Assembly (NCBI RefSeq): GCF_001886735.1
Contig: NZ_CP018081.1
Span: 62,001-126,000, forward strand
Origin: Sulfitobacter alexandrii
GTDB taxonomy: Bacteria > Pseudomonadota > Alphaproteobacteria > Rhodobacterales > Rhodobacteraceae
Direction: 5' to 3'
DNA: 64,000 nucleotides
The notes below the pieces were generated by a model. It worked only from the letters and a program-made list of their open reading frames with translations, was not told the DNA's origin and ran no database searches. This document shows, piece after piece, positions 24,989 to 33,765 of this stretch (position 1 is its first letter; every line of letters starts with the position of its first letter). Made by a program: the position numbers and the translations under genes.

Positions 24989-26932
24989 ATGACGCAGACA
25001 TCGACCGCAATACCCAATTGGGAACGGCGCGGAGGGCAGGCGCTTGGAGTATTGTTGGCGGCATTCGTCGCTCTGCATTTCTACAATGCCTTATTCGGGC
25101 AGTTCGAACCGCTGGTTCAGCGGCCGATCTTTATCGGTTTCGGTATCGGCGGCGCGTTCTTTCTTTATGCGGCACGCGCCTCGCGGACCGGTGCGCGAAG
25201 CGGGATTGAACGGGCTGTGGACATCATGCTGGGACTACTGGCGTTCGCGGTTTGCCTCTACGTGATCCTGAACCGGGATCGCTTTTCGGATATCATGGTG
25301 CGCTATGGGCCGATCGACAAGGCGGCAGGTCTGATAGCTGTTCTGCTGACCCTCGAGGCCGCGCGCCGGGTGATCGGATGGTTCCTGCCGCTGCTGGCCC
25401 TTTGCACCGTGATCTATTTCTATTTCGGCTATGACCTGATCGACGGCGCCTGGCGCCCGCCGCGCGTTTCGGCACGTACCGCTGTCGAGACATTTTACAG
25501 CTCGACCACCGGCCTGTTCGGCTACCTTGCGGATATCGGGGCACGGGTCATCGTGATCTATGTGCTTCTGGGGGCGCTCCTGCTGTCGACCGGGGCAACG
25601 GATGCTTTCATGAAAATGGCAACGTGGATCGCCGGTCGAACGTATGGCGGCCCGGCAAAGGTCTGTGCCCTGTCTTCGGCGATGTTCGGGACGGTGACCG
25701 GTTCGGCAGTGGCCAACGTCATGGCGACCGGCTCGATCACCATTCCCACGATGAAGCGGCTGCGCTATCCACCGGCCTTTGCCGGGGCGGTCGAGGCCGT
25801 TGCCTCCTCCGCCGGCCAGCTTACGCCGCCGGTGATGGGGGCAGCGGCCTTCATCATGGCTGAGTTCCTGAACATTCCCTATACCGACATTGTCGTTGCG
25901 GCGATCGGTCCGGCATTTCTCTACTACCTGGCGGTATGGCTCGGGGTGGATCTCTATGCGCGTCGCACAGGGTTGCAACCGACACCGAGGAGCGAAATGC
26001 CCGAACCGGCGGAATTCCTCGCACCGGACAAGTCAATTCCCTTGTTTCTTCCCATCGCGGCGATGGTCTACTTCCTGTTCAACGGCTACACGCCGAGCTT
26101 TGCAGGTGCCGGTGCTGTTATCATACTGGTTTTGGCCTGTGTGGTGGTGCGCCCGTTCGCGCGTGACGGAAGAGAGCAGGGCGTGCTGGCCTCTTGGGCC
26201 AAGCTGGCGCGCGACCTCTATGAGGGGATGATCGAAGCAGGGCGGGCGTTGGTGATGATCGCCGCGCTGCTAGCCTGCGCCGCCATCGTCGTCAAGGTTC
26301 TGACGGCGACGGGTGCCGGGGTCAAAGTCTCGAACCTGTTGTTCTCTGTGTCCGGTCAGGGGTTGATCGTGGCCCTGTTGCTGGCGGCGGTGCTGGCGAT
26401 CTTGCTGGGTATGGACGTGCCGACGACGGCCTCCTATGTGCTGGCGGCGGCAATCGCCGCGCCCAGTCTCGTGCGGCTTGGCCTACCCGAACTGACGGCT
26501 CATCTTTTTGTCTTCTACTATGCGATCCTGTCGGCCATCACGCCACCGGTCTGCGCCAGTGTCTATGCCGCCGCCGCCCTGGCAGGGGCCAATTTCTGGC
26601 GGGTGGCGGGTCGCGCGCTGATGTTGGCCGGAGCGATCTATGTGGTGCCGTTTCTCTTTGTGTTCCGGCCGGGCATACTGGCCCAGGGCGGCACGGTGCA
26701 AATCCTACTGGATATGGGCGTGGCCTGCGCCGCGGTTTTTGCCGTCAGCGTCGGCACAAGCGGCTGGTTTCGTGGAAAGGTGCCGGTCATCGGCCGGTTG
26801 CTGTTCCTGTCGGCTGCCGGCTTGCTGTTTTACGCCGCGCCTGCGGCCGACATCGTTGGTGGGCTGGCGCTGGCCGGGCTCTTGGCGTGGCGGTTTTTGC
26901 GCGGAGCACCGCAGCCCGGCCGCGCCGGGTGA
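24989..26932 (+). CDS. TAXI-type TRAP fused permease (DctQM)
   Basis: 647 aa, intact, similar architecture to the frameshifted permease at 9181-11147. N-terminal DctQ-like bundle, then TYGGPAKVCALSSAMFGTVT, SSAGQLTPPVMGAAAFIMAE, and the C-terminal YAILSAITPPVCASVYAAAA. Two extra helices at the very end are usual for this group. Completes a two-component importer with the 23928 product. Confidence 0.93.
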   Translation: MTQTSTAIPNWERRGGQALGVLLAAFVALHFYNALFGQFEPLVQRPIFIGFGIGGAFFLYAARASRTGARSGIERAVDIMLGLLAFAVCLYVILNRDRFSDIMVRYGPIDKAAGLIAVLLTLEAARRVIGWFLPLLALCTVIYFYFGYDLIDGAWRPPRVSARTAVETFYSSTTGLFGYLADIGARVIVIYVLLGALLLSTGATDAFMKMATWIAGRTYGGPAKVCALSSAMFGTVTGSAVANVMATGSITIPTMKRLRYPPAFAGAVEAVASSAGQLTPPVMGAAAFIMAEFLNIPYTDIVVAAIGPAFLYYLAVWLGVDLYARRTGLQPTPRSEMPEPAEFLAPDKSIPLFLPIAAMVYFLFNGYTPSFAGAGAVIILVLACVVVRPFARDGREQGVLASWAKLARDLYEGMIEAGRALVMIAALLACAAIVVKVLTATGAGVKVSNLLFSVSGQGLIVALLLAAVLAILLGMDVPTTASYVLAAAIAAPSLVRLGLPELTAHLFVFYYAILSAITPPVCASVYAAAALAGANFWRVAGRALMLAGAIYVVPFLFVFRPGILAQGGTVQILLDMGVACAAVFAVSVGTSGWFRGKVPVIGRLLFLSAAGLLFYAAPAADIVGGLALAGLLAWRFLRGAPQPGRAG

Positions 26933-26944
26933 CCTCCGAAAAGC

Positions 26945-26981
26945 GAAGAGCCACCGCAGACAACCTCTGCGACGGCTCTTC
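26945..26981. terminator. Bidirectional hairpin between convergent operons
   Basis: GAAGAGCC (26945-26952) pairs with GGCTCTTC (26974-26981); after a 2-nt internal loop CGCAGA (26955-26960) pairs with TCTGCG (26966-26971) around a 5-nt loop. It lies between the stops at 26932 (+) and 27016 (-). Confidence 0.7.
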
Positions 26982-27015
26982 CACATTCGGCCCCGAAGTG
27001 GCGGTGCCTCTGGCC

Positions 27016-27420
27016 TCAGGTCATTTTGAAGTAGGGAAAAGTCACTTCGTCGGTTGCCTTGACGAACGTCACTTCCACCTTGGCCCCGATATGAACCTTC
27101 TCGGGGTCGCCGGTCTGGATCCGGCTCATCATCCGGGGGCCTTCCTCCAGCTCGATCAATGCCACGACATATGGCACGTCATCCGCGAAAGTCGGCCCTG
27201 CCGGACGGCGCGCGATGGTGAAGGTATGCACCTTGCCGCGTCCGCTCACGGTGTTGAAGCGCAGATTGTCGGAATGGCAATACGGGCAAATAGAGCGGGG
27301 ATAGAAATGATGTTTGCCGCAATCGCCGCAAAGCGGGATGTCGAGGCGGCCCTCGCGCGTGGCCTCCCAATAGGGGGCACTGTCATGGTCGATCACCGGA
27401 AGCGGTTTTTCAATGCTCAT
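27016..27420 (-). CDS. Zn-ribbon/OB-fold DUF35 protein
   Basis: 134 aa. Zinc ribbon C31-x2-C34-x10-C45-x2-C48 (LCGDCGKHHF, ICPYCHS), then the OB-fold with SGRGKVHTFTIARRP and EEGPRMMSRIQTGD. Starts 5 bp after the thiolase-like gene stop. Second such pair in the window; here the order is thiolase-like then DUF35, the reverse of 7927-6390. Confidence 0.88.
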   Translation of the reverse strand: MSIEKPLPVIDHDSAPYWEATREGRLDIPLCGDCGKHHFYPRSICPYCHSDNLRFNTVSGRGKVHTFTIARRPAGPTFADDVPYVVALIELEEGPRMMSRIQTGDPEKVHIGAKVEVTFVKATDEVTFPYFKMT

Positions 27421-27424
27421 CGTC

Positions 27425-28597
27425 TTAGCCCTTCTGCAAAATCACGGTCGCACCTGAGGAAAGCGTACCCCCGGTACCATGCACCAGAGCGGTCTCGGCG
27501 CCCTTGACCTGGCGCTCGCCGCCTTCGCCGCGAAGCTGCCGGACGGCCTCGATCAGCAGGAACATTCCGAACATGCCCGGATGCAGCGCCGAGAGGCCGC
27601 CGCCGCTGGTGTTCATTGGGAACGCCCCGCCTGGTGCCGTGCGCTGGCCCGACACGAAATCCCCGCCTTCGCCGATCTTGCAGAAGCCGAGAGCCTCGAG
27701 CGAGAGCAGCACGGTGATGGTAAAGCTGTCATAGATCTCGACCAGGTCGATATCCGAATGGCTCACCCCGGCCATTTTTATTGCGCGTTCCCCGGCCTTT
27801 TGCGCGGGAAGCAGGCGGGCGAGGTCCGGCATTTCGCCGATGGCCCAGTGGGTATGCGCCTCGCCATAGCCCTTGACCGCGACGGGACGGGTGTTGAGGT
27901 CCTTGGCCCGCTCGGCGGTGGTCATGACGAGGGCGCCGGCCCCGTCGGTGACGAGACAGCAATCGAGCAGATGCAGCGGCTCCGAGATCATCGTGCTGGA
28001 CAGCACGTCGTCAATGGACAGCGGATCGCGACGCGTCGCCTCGGGGTTCAACTGTGCCCATTTCCGCGTCGCGACGGCGATTTCGGCCAGATTCTCGGAC
28101 GTGGTGCCAAATTCATGCATATGGCGCTGTGCGGCCATCGCATAGCCGCCCACAGGCGTGGGCATTCCGTAAGGCGTTTCATGCTGCATGGACAGGACTG
28201 AAGGCCGACCCCCTAGATTGCGGCTGCGCAGGGATTTCTGGTCCGAGCTGTAGACAATCAGCGCAACCTCGCAATAGCCTTCGCGAAGAGCCATGGCGGC
28301 ATGTGCGATATGGGCCTCGAATGCCGAACCGCCAATATTCGTGCCATCGACGAATGTCGGCATGATGCCCAGATATTCGCCCAGCGTCACCGTGGCCAGT
28401 TGGCCGGGGCCGGGGACCCCCCACATGCCGGCCGTCAGAAGACCGTCGACATCGCTCAACTTCAGTCCTGCTTCTTCGACGGCGGCTTTTGCCACAAATG
28501 CGGCATGACCAAGGACCGAAGCCTTGGTGACGAACTTGCCGTCCTTCAGCGGCGCGTCGGCGATGCCGACGACCACCGGTTCTCGTCCGTTCTTCAT
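27425..28597 (-). CDS. Thiolase-like protein (Ltp2 type) without nucleophilic Cys
   Basis: 390 aa. At the nucleophile position it reads NIGGSAFEAH (88-93 IGGSAF), no Cys; His339 is kept in SGGGLSALHPG; the last thiolase motif is VHGTGG. Similar to the 6390 protein but clearly diverged, so it probably has a different substrate. ATG 28597 follows GAAGGAGAAAGAG. With DUF35 downstream and ACAD, MaoC and CoA-ligase genes upstream, an aldolytic chain-shortening step is the best guess. Confidence 0.88.
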   Translation of the reverse strand: MKNGREPVVVGIADAPLKDGKFVTKASVLGHAAFVAKAAVEEAGLKLSDVDGLLTAGMWGVPGPGQLATVTLGEYLGIMPTFVDGTNIGGSAFEAHIAHAAMALREGYCEVALIVYSSDQKSLRSRNLGGRPSVLSMQHETPYGMPTPVGGYAMAAQRHMHEFGTTSENLAEIAVATRKWAQLNPEATRRDPLSIDDVLSSTMISEPLHLLDCCLVTDGAGALVMTTAERAKDLNTRPVAVKGYGEAHTHWAIGEMPDLARLLPAQKAGERAIKMAGVSHSDIDLVEIYDSFTITVLLSLEALGFCKIGEGGDFVSGQRTAPGGAFPMNTSGGGLSALHPGMFGMFLLIEAVRQLRGEGGERQVKGAETALVHGTGGTLSSGATVILQKG

Positions 28598-28644
28598 ATG
28601 CTCTTTCTCCTTCTTGTCGGGCTGTCCCGGTGCGCCCCGAACTG

Positions 28645-29787
28645 TTAGCCCGGGCGCATGGTCTTGGCGATGAGCGTACGCTGAATCTGCGAGGTTCCGC
28701 CGCCGATGGTGCTTTGCATCCCTTCGCGGAAATACCGCTCCATATCTGCTTCGGGCAGCATCGAGTGGCCACCCAGGATCTGCATTCCGTTGCGCGTCAC
28801 CGTCTGCAGCGTCTCGGAGGCATAGAGCTTTGCCATCGAGACCTCTCGCGTGCAGGGCGTCTTGGCTGCGGCCAGGCTGGCGGCGCGATAAACCAACAGC
28901 CGGGCGGCATCGACCTGGGTCTGCATGTCGGCCAGCATGTGGCGGATCACCTGAAAGTCGAAGATCGGCTTGTCGAACTGAATCCGTTCGTGGGCGTAGC
29001 GCAGAGCATCGTCTACGGCTGTCTGGGCATTGCCCACATAGGCGGCGGCCACGGCCACGCGTTCCAGTTCCAGATGGTCGGTGATGATCTTCCAGCCATC
29101 GTTTTCCGTGCCCAGCAGCGCATCGGCCGGCAGTTTCACGTCGTCCACGAAAATCTCGGTGGTGCCGGTTGCGCGGCGCGCCATGGTCGGCAGCTTGCGG
29201 ATGTCCAGACCTTCGGTGTCATTGGGGATCAGGAAAACCGACAGCCCCTTGTGTTTGGGCGCGTCGGGGTCGGTCCGGGTCAGCATTGCAAGGATTGCGT
29301 TATCGGCCGCAGCGCCCGAGCACCACAGTTTCTGCCCGTTGACGACCCAGCCGTTGCCGTCGCGCCGCGCGCGGGTCTTTGTCGATGCCGCATCCGACCC
29401 CGCGCCCGGTTCGGAAATCGAGATCGAAAAGCGGATGTCGCCATTGAGGAAGGGCTGGATGTACCGCTCTTTTTGCTCGGGCGTGCCGAATTTCTCGACA
29501 TTCATCGCGGTGAACGTCGCCACCATCAACCCGGTCGAGAAGTCAAAGCCGTATTTGGCCAACCCTTCGCACATCAGGGCATAATCCATGATGTCACCGC
29601 CAAGACCGCCGCTCTCTTCTGAAAACAGGATGCCGAGCCAGCCCTGCTTGGCCACTTTTTCATAGGCTTCGTAGGGGTATTTGCGCTCGCGGTCGCAATT
29701 GCGGATATAATCGCGGCCGATCTCTTCGTCGACGAAACGCTCGACGGTGGCGCGCCACATCTCTTGCTCGGGTGTCAGAAAGTTCAT
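28645..29787 (-). CDS. Acyl-CoA dehydrogenase
   Basis: 380 aa. ISEPGAGSDAASTKTRARRD, WVVNGQKLWCSGAAADNAI, helix G HLELERVAVAAAYVG (Glu present) and STIGGGTSQIQRTLIAKTM with Gly at the EGT position. A single-chain ACAD with the base in helix G. Starts with an ATGA overlap to the MaoC gene and precedes the thiolase-like gene by 47 bp, supplying the dehydrogenation step of this module. Confidence 0.92.
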   Translation of the reverse strand: MNFLTPEQEMWRATVERFVDEEIGRDYIRNCDRERKYPYEAYEKVAKQGWLGILFSEESGGLGGDIMDYALMCEGLAKYGFDFSTGLMVATFTAMNVEKFGTPEQKERYIQPFLNGDIRFSISISEPGAGSDAASTKTRARRDGNGWVVNGQKLWCSGAAADNAILAMLTRTDPDAPKHKGLSVFLIPNDTEGLDIRKLPTMARRATGTTEIFVDDVKLPADALLGTENDGWKIITDHLELERVAVAAAYVGNAQTAVDDALRYAHERIQFDKPIFDFQVIRHMLADMQTQVDAARLLVYRAASLAAAKTPCTREVSMAKLYASETLQTVTRNGMQILGGHSMLPEADMERYFREGMQSTIGGGTSQIQRTLIAKTMRPG

Positions 29788-30284
29788 GCGCTCTGTCCTT
29801 GTGTCTTGTCGTGCGCCGCACGGATTTTGGCCGGTTCTCCGGGGCGATCCAGACGCGACTTGCGGATCAGCAGGCTGAACTCGCAGCGCAGGACCGTTTC
29901 GTCCCGCTGGTTGATGCCTTCCAGTTTGCTGGTCACGACGCCGTGCCTTTCGTCATGGTCCTTCAGGTCGATGATTTCGGTGCGGGCCCAAAGGGTGTCG
30001 TTGATAAAAGTGGGCCGCAAAAAGCGTAGCTTGTCACAGCCATAGAAAGCGGCCAGCACGGAACTGTCGAAGGGGATCATCGCATTGACGATCGAGAACA
30101 CGAGGCTGCCCTGCACGAGGCGCTGGCCATACAGAGACGATTTGGCGTGCTCGACGTTGGAGTGAAGTTCCAGCCAGTTCCCGGTCAACATGCAGAAATT
30201 GACGACATCGGTTTCGGTCATCGTCCGACCGCTCGAAATGCCGGTCTGGCCAAGTGACAACTCTCCAAAAGGGTGACGTATCAC
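29784..30284 (-). CDS. MaoC-like hot-dog protein, Asp-to-Asn in the hydratase motif
   Basis: 166 aa, GTG start at 30284 overlapping the ligase beta stop (GTGA) behind AGGAGAAATCAAC. Hot-dog features: GRTMTETDVVNFCMLTG, FGQ-like YGQRLVQGSLVFSIVNAMI, LRFLRPTFINDTLWARTEII. The motif is TGNWLELH (34-41): His41 is kept but the Asp is Asn36. It may hydrate enoyl-CoA with reduced or altered chemistry, or only bind CoA esters. Confidence 0.82.
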   Translation of the reverse strand: MIRHPFGELSLGQTGISSGRTMTETDVVNFCMLTGNWLELHSNVEHAKSSLYGQRLVQGSLVFSIVNAMIPFDSSVLAAFYGCDKLRFLRPTFINDTLWARTEIIDLKDHDERHGVVTSKLEGINQRDETVLRCEFSLLIRKSRLDRPGEPAKIRAAHDKTQGQSA

Positions 30285-30952
30285 GTTGATTTCTCCTGTC
30301 CGTCCGCCTTTGATGACAAAACGATCAAGGCATCGGCGGCGACCAATCCCTTCCCGTCGGCCCGAACCATCACAGGGTTGATTTCAATTTCCGAGATCAG
30401 ATCGGCGTTCTCGGCAAAGAAAACAGATATGCGTGAAATCAGGTCTGCCAGGGCATCTTTGTCGGCCGGTTCTGCGCCGCGTAGTCCAGTCAGCAACCGC
30501 GCCCCCGGACCCGATCGCAGCATGGCCGCGGCAGTTTGCGGGGTGGCGGGCGCAAGCCTGATTTCGGCGGCATCAATCAGTTCTACAAGGATGCCGCCAG
30601 GACCGGCCAGAACGATCGGACCAAAGGTGTCGTCGCGTTTGCAGCCGATAATCCATTCGGCCACGGACCCTTCTTCCATTTCCTCGATCAGCGCCGTGCC
30701 GCCCGCAAAACGTTCCGCCATTTCCGCGGCGGCCTGTTTCGCCTCGTCGGGGGAAAGACCCAAACGGACGAGCCCGTGATCGGACTTATGCGGATAGTCA
30801 TCGTGACACAGCTTGGCGACACAGCGCCCGTGGTCGGGGTCACGTCGGGGCACCGGGATTCCAATCCGTTGCAGCAGATCCTTCGCATCGGCCTCGTGGA
30901 TAACCGTGCGCCCGGCACGCTGCCAGTTTTCCAGCGTTTCTCTTTGGGTCAT
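30281..30952 (-). CDS. NDP-forming acyl-CoA ligase, beta (ATP-grasp) subunit
   Basis: 223 aa, matches the C-terminal ATP-grasp half of fused acetate-CoA ligases: AKDLLQRIGIPVP, the nucleotide-binding DDYPHKSDHGLVRLGLSP, the loop FGPIVLAGPGGILVELID, and the closing SEIEINPVMVRADGKGLVAA. Separate here, 4-bp overlap with the alpha gene upstream, so an alpha/beta enzyme. Makes acyl-CoA from free acid with ADP (or GDP) as product. Confidence 0.88.
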   Translation of the reverse strand: MTQRETLENWQRAGRTVIHEADAKDLLQRIGIPVPRRDPDHGRCVAKLCHDDYPHKSDHGLVRLGLSPDEAKQAAAEMAERFAGGTALIEEMEEGSVAEWIIGCKRDDTFGPIVLAGPGGILVELIDAAEIRLAPATPQTAAAMLRSGPGARLLTGLRGAEPADKDALADLISRISVFFAENADLISEIEINPVMVRADGKGLVAADALIVLSSKADGQEKST

Positions 30953-32364
30953 GCCACTTCTCCTGTCGCGACCGCGAGTGCGGCGAGGCCCGATGCCGCC
31001 CGAGCGGGCGAATCATAGACAGGAACGGCTCGTTCGCGCAGCGCCTCGCCCGAGGCATTGCTGCGTGCCGAACCGGTCCAGACGATCAGAATCGGCTTGT
31101 CTGTGCTGTCGAACGCCTCGGCCAAGGCCTCGATGAACTGCTGATCTGGCACAAATGTGATAATTGCGATGGCAATATCCACGCCCGGATCGGCGGCAAC
31201 GGCCTCCAGACAGCGTCCGACATATGTGGGATTCGCCAAAACCACACCGGTCAGATCGACCGGGTTTGTCACCGACCCATAAAAGGGCACATAGCGCGAC
31301 AGCGCCGTCTGCGTCGTTTCATCCAGCACCGGAACCTCGAAGCCGGCGCTTTCGGCCAAGTCGGTCATTTCGACGCCAAGCCCGCCGGTGACAGAAATGA
31401 TCCCGACCCTGTTTCCGGCAGGTCGTCGACCCGCGGCGAGCGCCGTCACGGCATCGACGGCGGCGACGGATTCACGGGCGCGGATGACACCGGTTTCGCG
31501 AAAGACCGCGCTGATCACCCGGTCGTCCCCGGCCATGGCGCCGGTATGCGACTGGACCGCGCGTGACCCGGCGCGGCTGCGCCCACCCTTGACCGCGACA
31601 ATATGCTTCCCCGCCTGTGTCAGCCGCTGGGCCGCTTCGGAAAAACGGCGTCCGTCGCGCAGTTCCTCGACGTAGCAAAGAACCACCCGCGTCTGGGGGT
31701 CGTTGCCCAGATAATCCAGCAGGTCCGCTGCGGTCAGGTCGGTTTCGTTGCCGCTGGAAACGATGGCGTTGATGCCCACGCCGCGTTCGCCCAGGCGCAA
31801 CGCCATAAGGCCCGCAAGCGCGCCGGACTGGGAAATCATGGCCACGGGACCAGGCCGAAGATCGTTGAACATCGGGCTGAAGGTCAGTTGCAGGTCCGCC
31901 GCGGGGCGCACCACGCCTTCGCAGTTCGGTCCGACCAGTCTGAAGGGCGCGTCTTGCATGATCCGGCGCAAGCGCTCTTCGTTGTCATGCCCTTCTTCCC
32001 CGGCTTCGGAAAAGCCCGAGGTGACCCCGACCACGACCTTTACATCGAGCCTGGTGCAGGTCTCCAGAGCGTCCAGCGCGACCCCGACCGGCGTTGCCAG
32101 CACAACCACGTCGATCGGGCTGTCAATCTCGTCCAGACTGCGCACAGCCGGAAGGCCTTCGATCTCGCCGCCCGAAGGGTTCACGGGGATAATCGTGCCG
32201 CTGTAACCGTTGCTCTTCAGCAGGGCCATGACGGCCTGCCCCAACTTGCCCTTGGTGCGGGACGCGCCGACCACCGCAATGGTGCGAGGGTCGAACAACC
32301 CGTCCAGTGCGTCGGCTACCGTGGGCCGGCATGCCGTCATTCGATTCGTGTTTGGCTCTGCCAT
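30949..32364 (-). CDS. NDP-forming acyl-CoA ligase, alpha subunit
   Basis: 471 aa from ATG 32364 (MAEPNTNRMT) behind GGAGGAAAG. CoA-binding Rossmann domain at the N-terminus (LFDPRTIAVVGASRTKGKLG), then two succinyl-CoA-ligase-like domains with the phosphorylated His in QSHTGAMAG (H273). First gene of the six-gene minus operon ending at 27016: alpha, beta, MaoC, ACAD, thiolase-like, DUF35, a complete activate-dehydrogenate-hydrate-cleave set. Confidence 0.9.
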   Translation of the reverse strand: MAEPNTNRMTACRPTVADALDGLFDPRTIAVVGASRTKGKLGQAVMALLKSNGYSGTIIPVNPSGGEIEGLPAVRSLDEIDSPIDVVVLATPVGVALDALETCTRLDVKVVVGVTSGFSEAGEEGHDNEERLRRIMQDAPFRLVGPNCEGVVRPAADLQLTFSPMFNDLRPGPVAMISQSGALAGLMALRLGERGVGINAIVSSGNETDLTAADLLDYLGNDPQTRVVLCYVEELRDGRRFSEAAQRLTQAGKHIVAVKGGRSRAGSRAVQSHTGAMAGDDRVISAVFRETGVIRARESVAAVDAVTALAAGRRPAGNRVGIISVTGGLGVEMTDLAESAGFEVPVLDETTQTALSRYVPFYGSVTNPVDLTGVVLANPTYVGRCLEAVAADPGVDIAIAIITFVPDQQFIEALAEAFDSTDKPILIVWTGSARSNASGEALRERAVPVYDSPARAASGLAALAVATGEVA

Positions 32365-32520
32365 TCTTTCCTCCGTCAAGTGAAAAAACATCGGCTCGTT
32401 TCGGCGATCTAACGGTTGTTCGATTGTTCTCGCAATGGATTCTAGTTCCGAGCAGAATGAGGCTTTCAGAGCCGCAAACTAGGGCTTGACGTCGGAAAAT
32501 TCGCAGAACGAGGCAGACAC

Positions 32521-33735
32521 GTGAAAATGGAAAATGGGCCACTGAGCGATGTCAGGGTGATTGAACTGGGGCATGTGATCGCAGCACCGATGTGCGGCGC
32601 ATTGCTGTCCGATTTTGGCGCCGACGTGGTCAAGATCGAGCGTCCGGGGCAGGGTGACATGCTGCGGGTACTGAGCGCGCGGGCCAGTGATGGCGTTGGC
32701 GCCTGGTGGAAGACCCTGGCACGAAACAAGCGTCTGATGGCGCTGGATTGGAAGAGTGAAGACGGCCGCGCCATTCTGCGCCGGCTGGTCGAAAACGCCC
32801 ATGTGCTTATCGAGAACTTTCGACCCGGTGTTCTGGAACGGGCAGGGTTGGCCCCAGAGGTCCTGCATGAGTGGAACCCCGATCTGGTGATCGTGCGGAT
32901 CTCGGGCTATGGCCAGACGGGGCCGCGCGCCTCGTGGCCGGGTTTCGGTCGGGCCGGCGAGGCCATGAGCGGACTGGCGCACATCACCGGCTTTGCCGAC
33001 AACGCGCCGATGCACCCCGGCTTTCCCGCTGCGGATTCGACCACAGGCCTGATGGCGGCCTACGGCGCGATGATGGCGCTGCATGCGGTGCAGAACGGCC
33101 GCGCCCGGGGGCAAGTGGTGGACCTGGCTATTTTCGAGCCGCTGTTGCGCCTGATCGACTATCACGTTCCGACGCGAACCGGCGCGGGGCTGCCGGTTGA
33201 CCGAAACGGGCTCCAGGCGCCCAATTCCTACGCCCCGGCGGGGGTGTTTCGCGCCCGCGACGGGAAATGGGTCACAATCAGCGCAGGCAGTGCCGCGACC
33301 GGGCGGCGGCTTCTGGAAGCCGCGGGCGGAAAGGAATGGGCGGAACAGCCGCAATTCCAAAGCCTCGATGGCTTCGCGGAGCACATGGACGAGATTGTGG
33401 ACCGTCTCGGCGCATTTGTGGCACAGCATGACGCGCAGAAGGCGATTGACATCTTCCAGGCCCACGATGCCGTGGCTGCGATGGTCTATGACGTCGATGA
33501 CATCCTGGCCGATCCGCAGATCGCCGCGCGAAGGGACATTGTTGGGGTGGAGGGCGACGACACCAAGGTCGTCGGACCCGTGCCAAAGCTGGACAAGACG
33601 CCGGGACGGCTGCGCTGGCTTGGGCGCCGCGAACTGGGTGCTGACACCCGGGCGATTTTACAAGAGCTCGCGTACGACACCGGGCAAATCGACACCCTAA
33701 TCGAACAAGGCACTGTGGCCGAACCGGGCCGCTGA
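32521..33735 (+). CDS. CaiB/BaiF family III CoA-transferase
   Basis: 404 aa from GTG 32521, seven bases after GAGG; ATG 32527 is also possible. Family III marks: DVRVIELGHVIAAPMCGALL, ADVVKIERPGQGD, NKRLMALDWKSEDGR, and the catalytic Asp in FPAADSTTGLMAAYGA (D172). Transfers CoA from one acid to another without ATP. Followed by an ACAD of the same type that follows the CaiB gene at 60302. Confidence 0.92.
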   Translation: MKMENGPLSDVRVIELGHVIAAPMCGALLSDFGADVVKIERPGQGDMLRVLSARASDGVGAWWKTLARNKRLMALDWKSEDGRAILRRLVENAHVLIENFRPGVLERAGLAPEVLHEWNPDLVIVRISGYGQTGPRASWPGFGRAGEAMSGLAHITGFADNAPMHPGFPAADSTTGLMAAYGAMMALHAVQNGRARGQVVDLAIFEPLLRLIDYHVPTRTGAGLPVDRNGLQAPNSYAPAGVFRARDGKWVTISAGSAATGRRLLEAAGGKEWAEQPQFQSLDGFAEHMDEIVDRLGAFVAQHDAQKAIDIFQAHDAVAAMVYDVDDILADPQIAARRDIVGVEGDDTKVVGPVPKLDKTPGRLRWLGRRELGADTRAILQELAYDTGQIDTLIEQGTVAEPGR

Positions 33736-33765
33736 GCCGGGTCTGCAAGACGTGAGGAGAAAATC

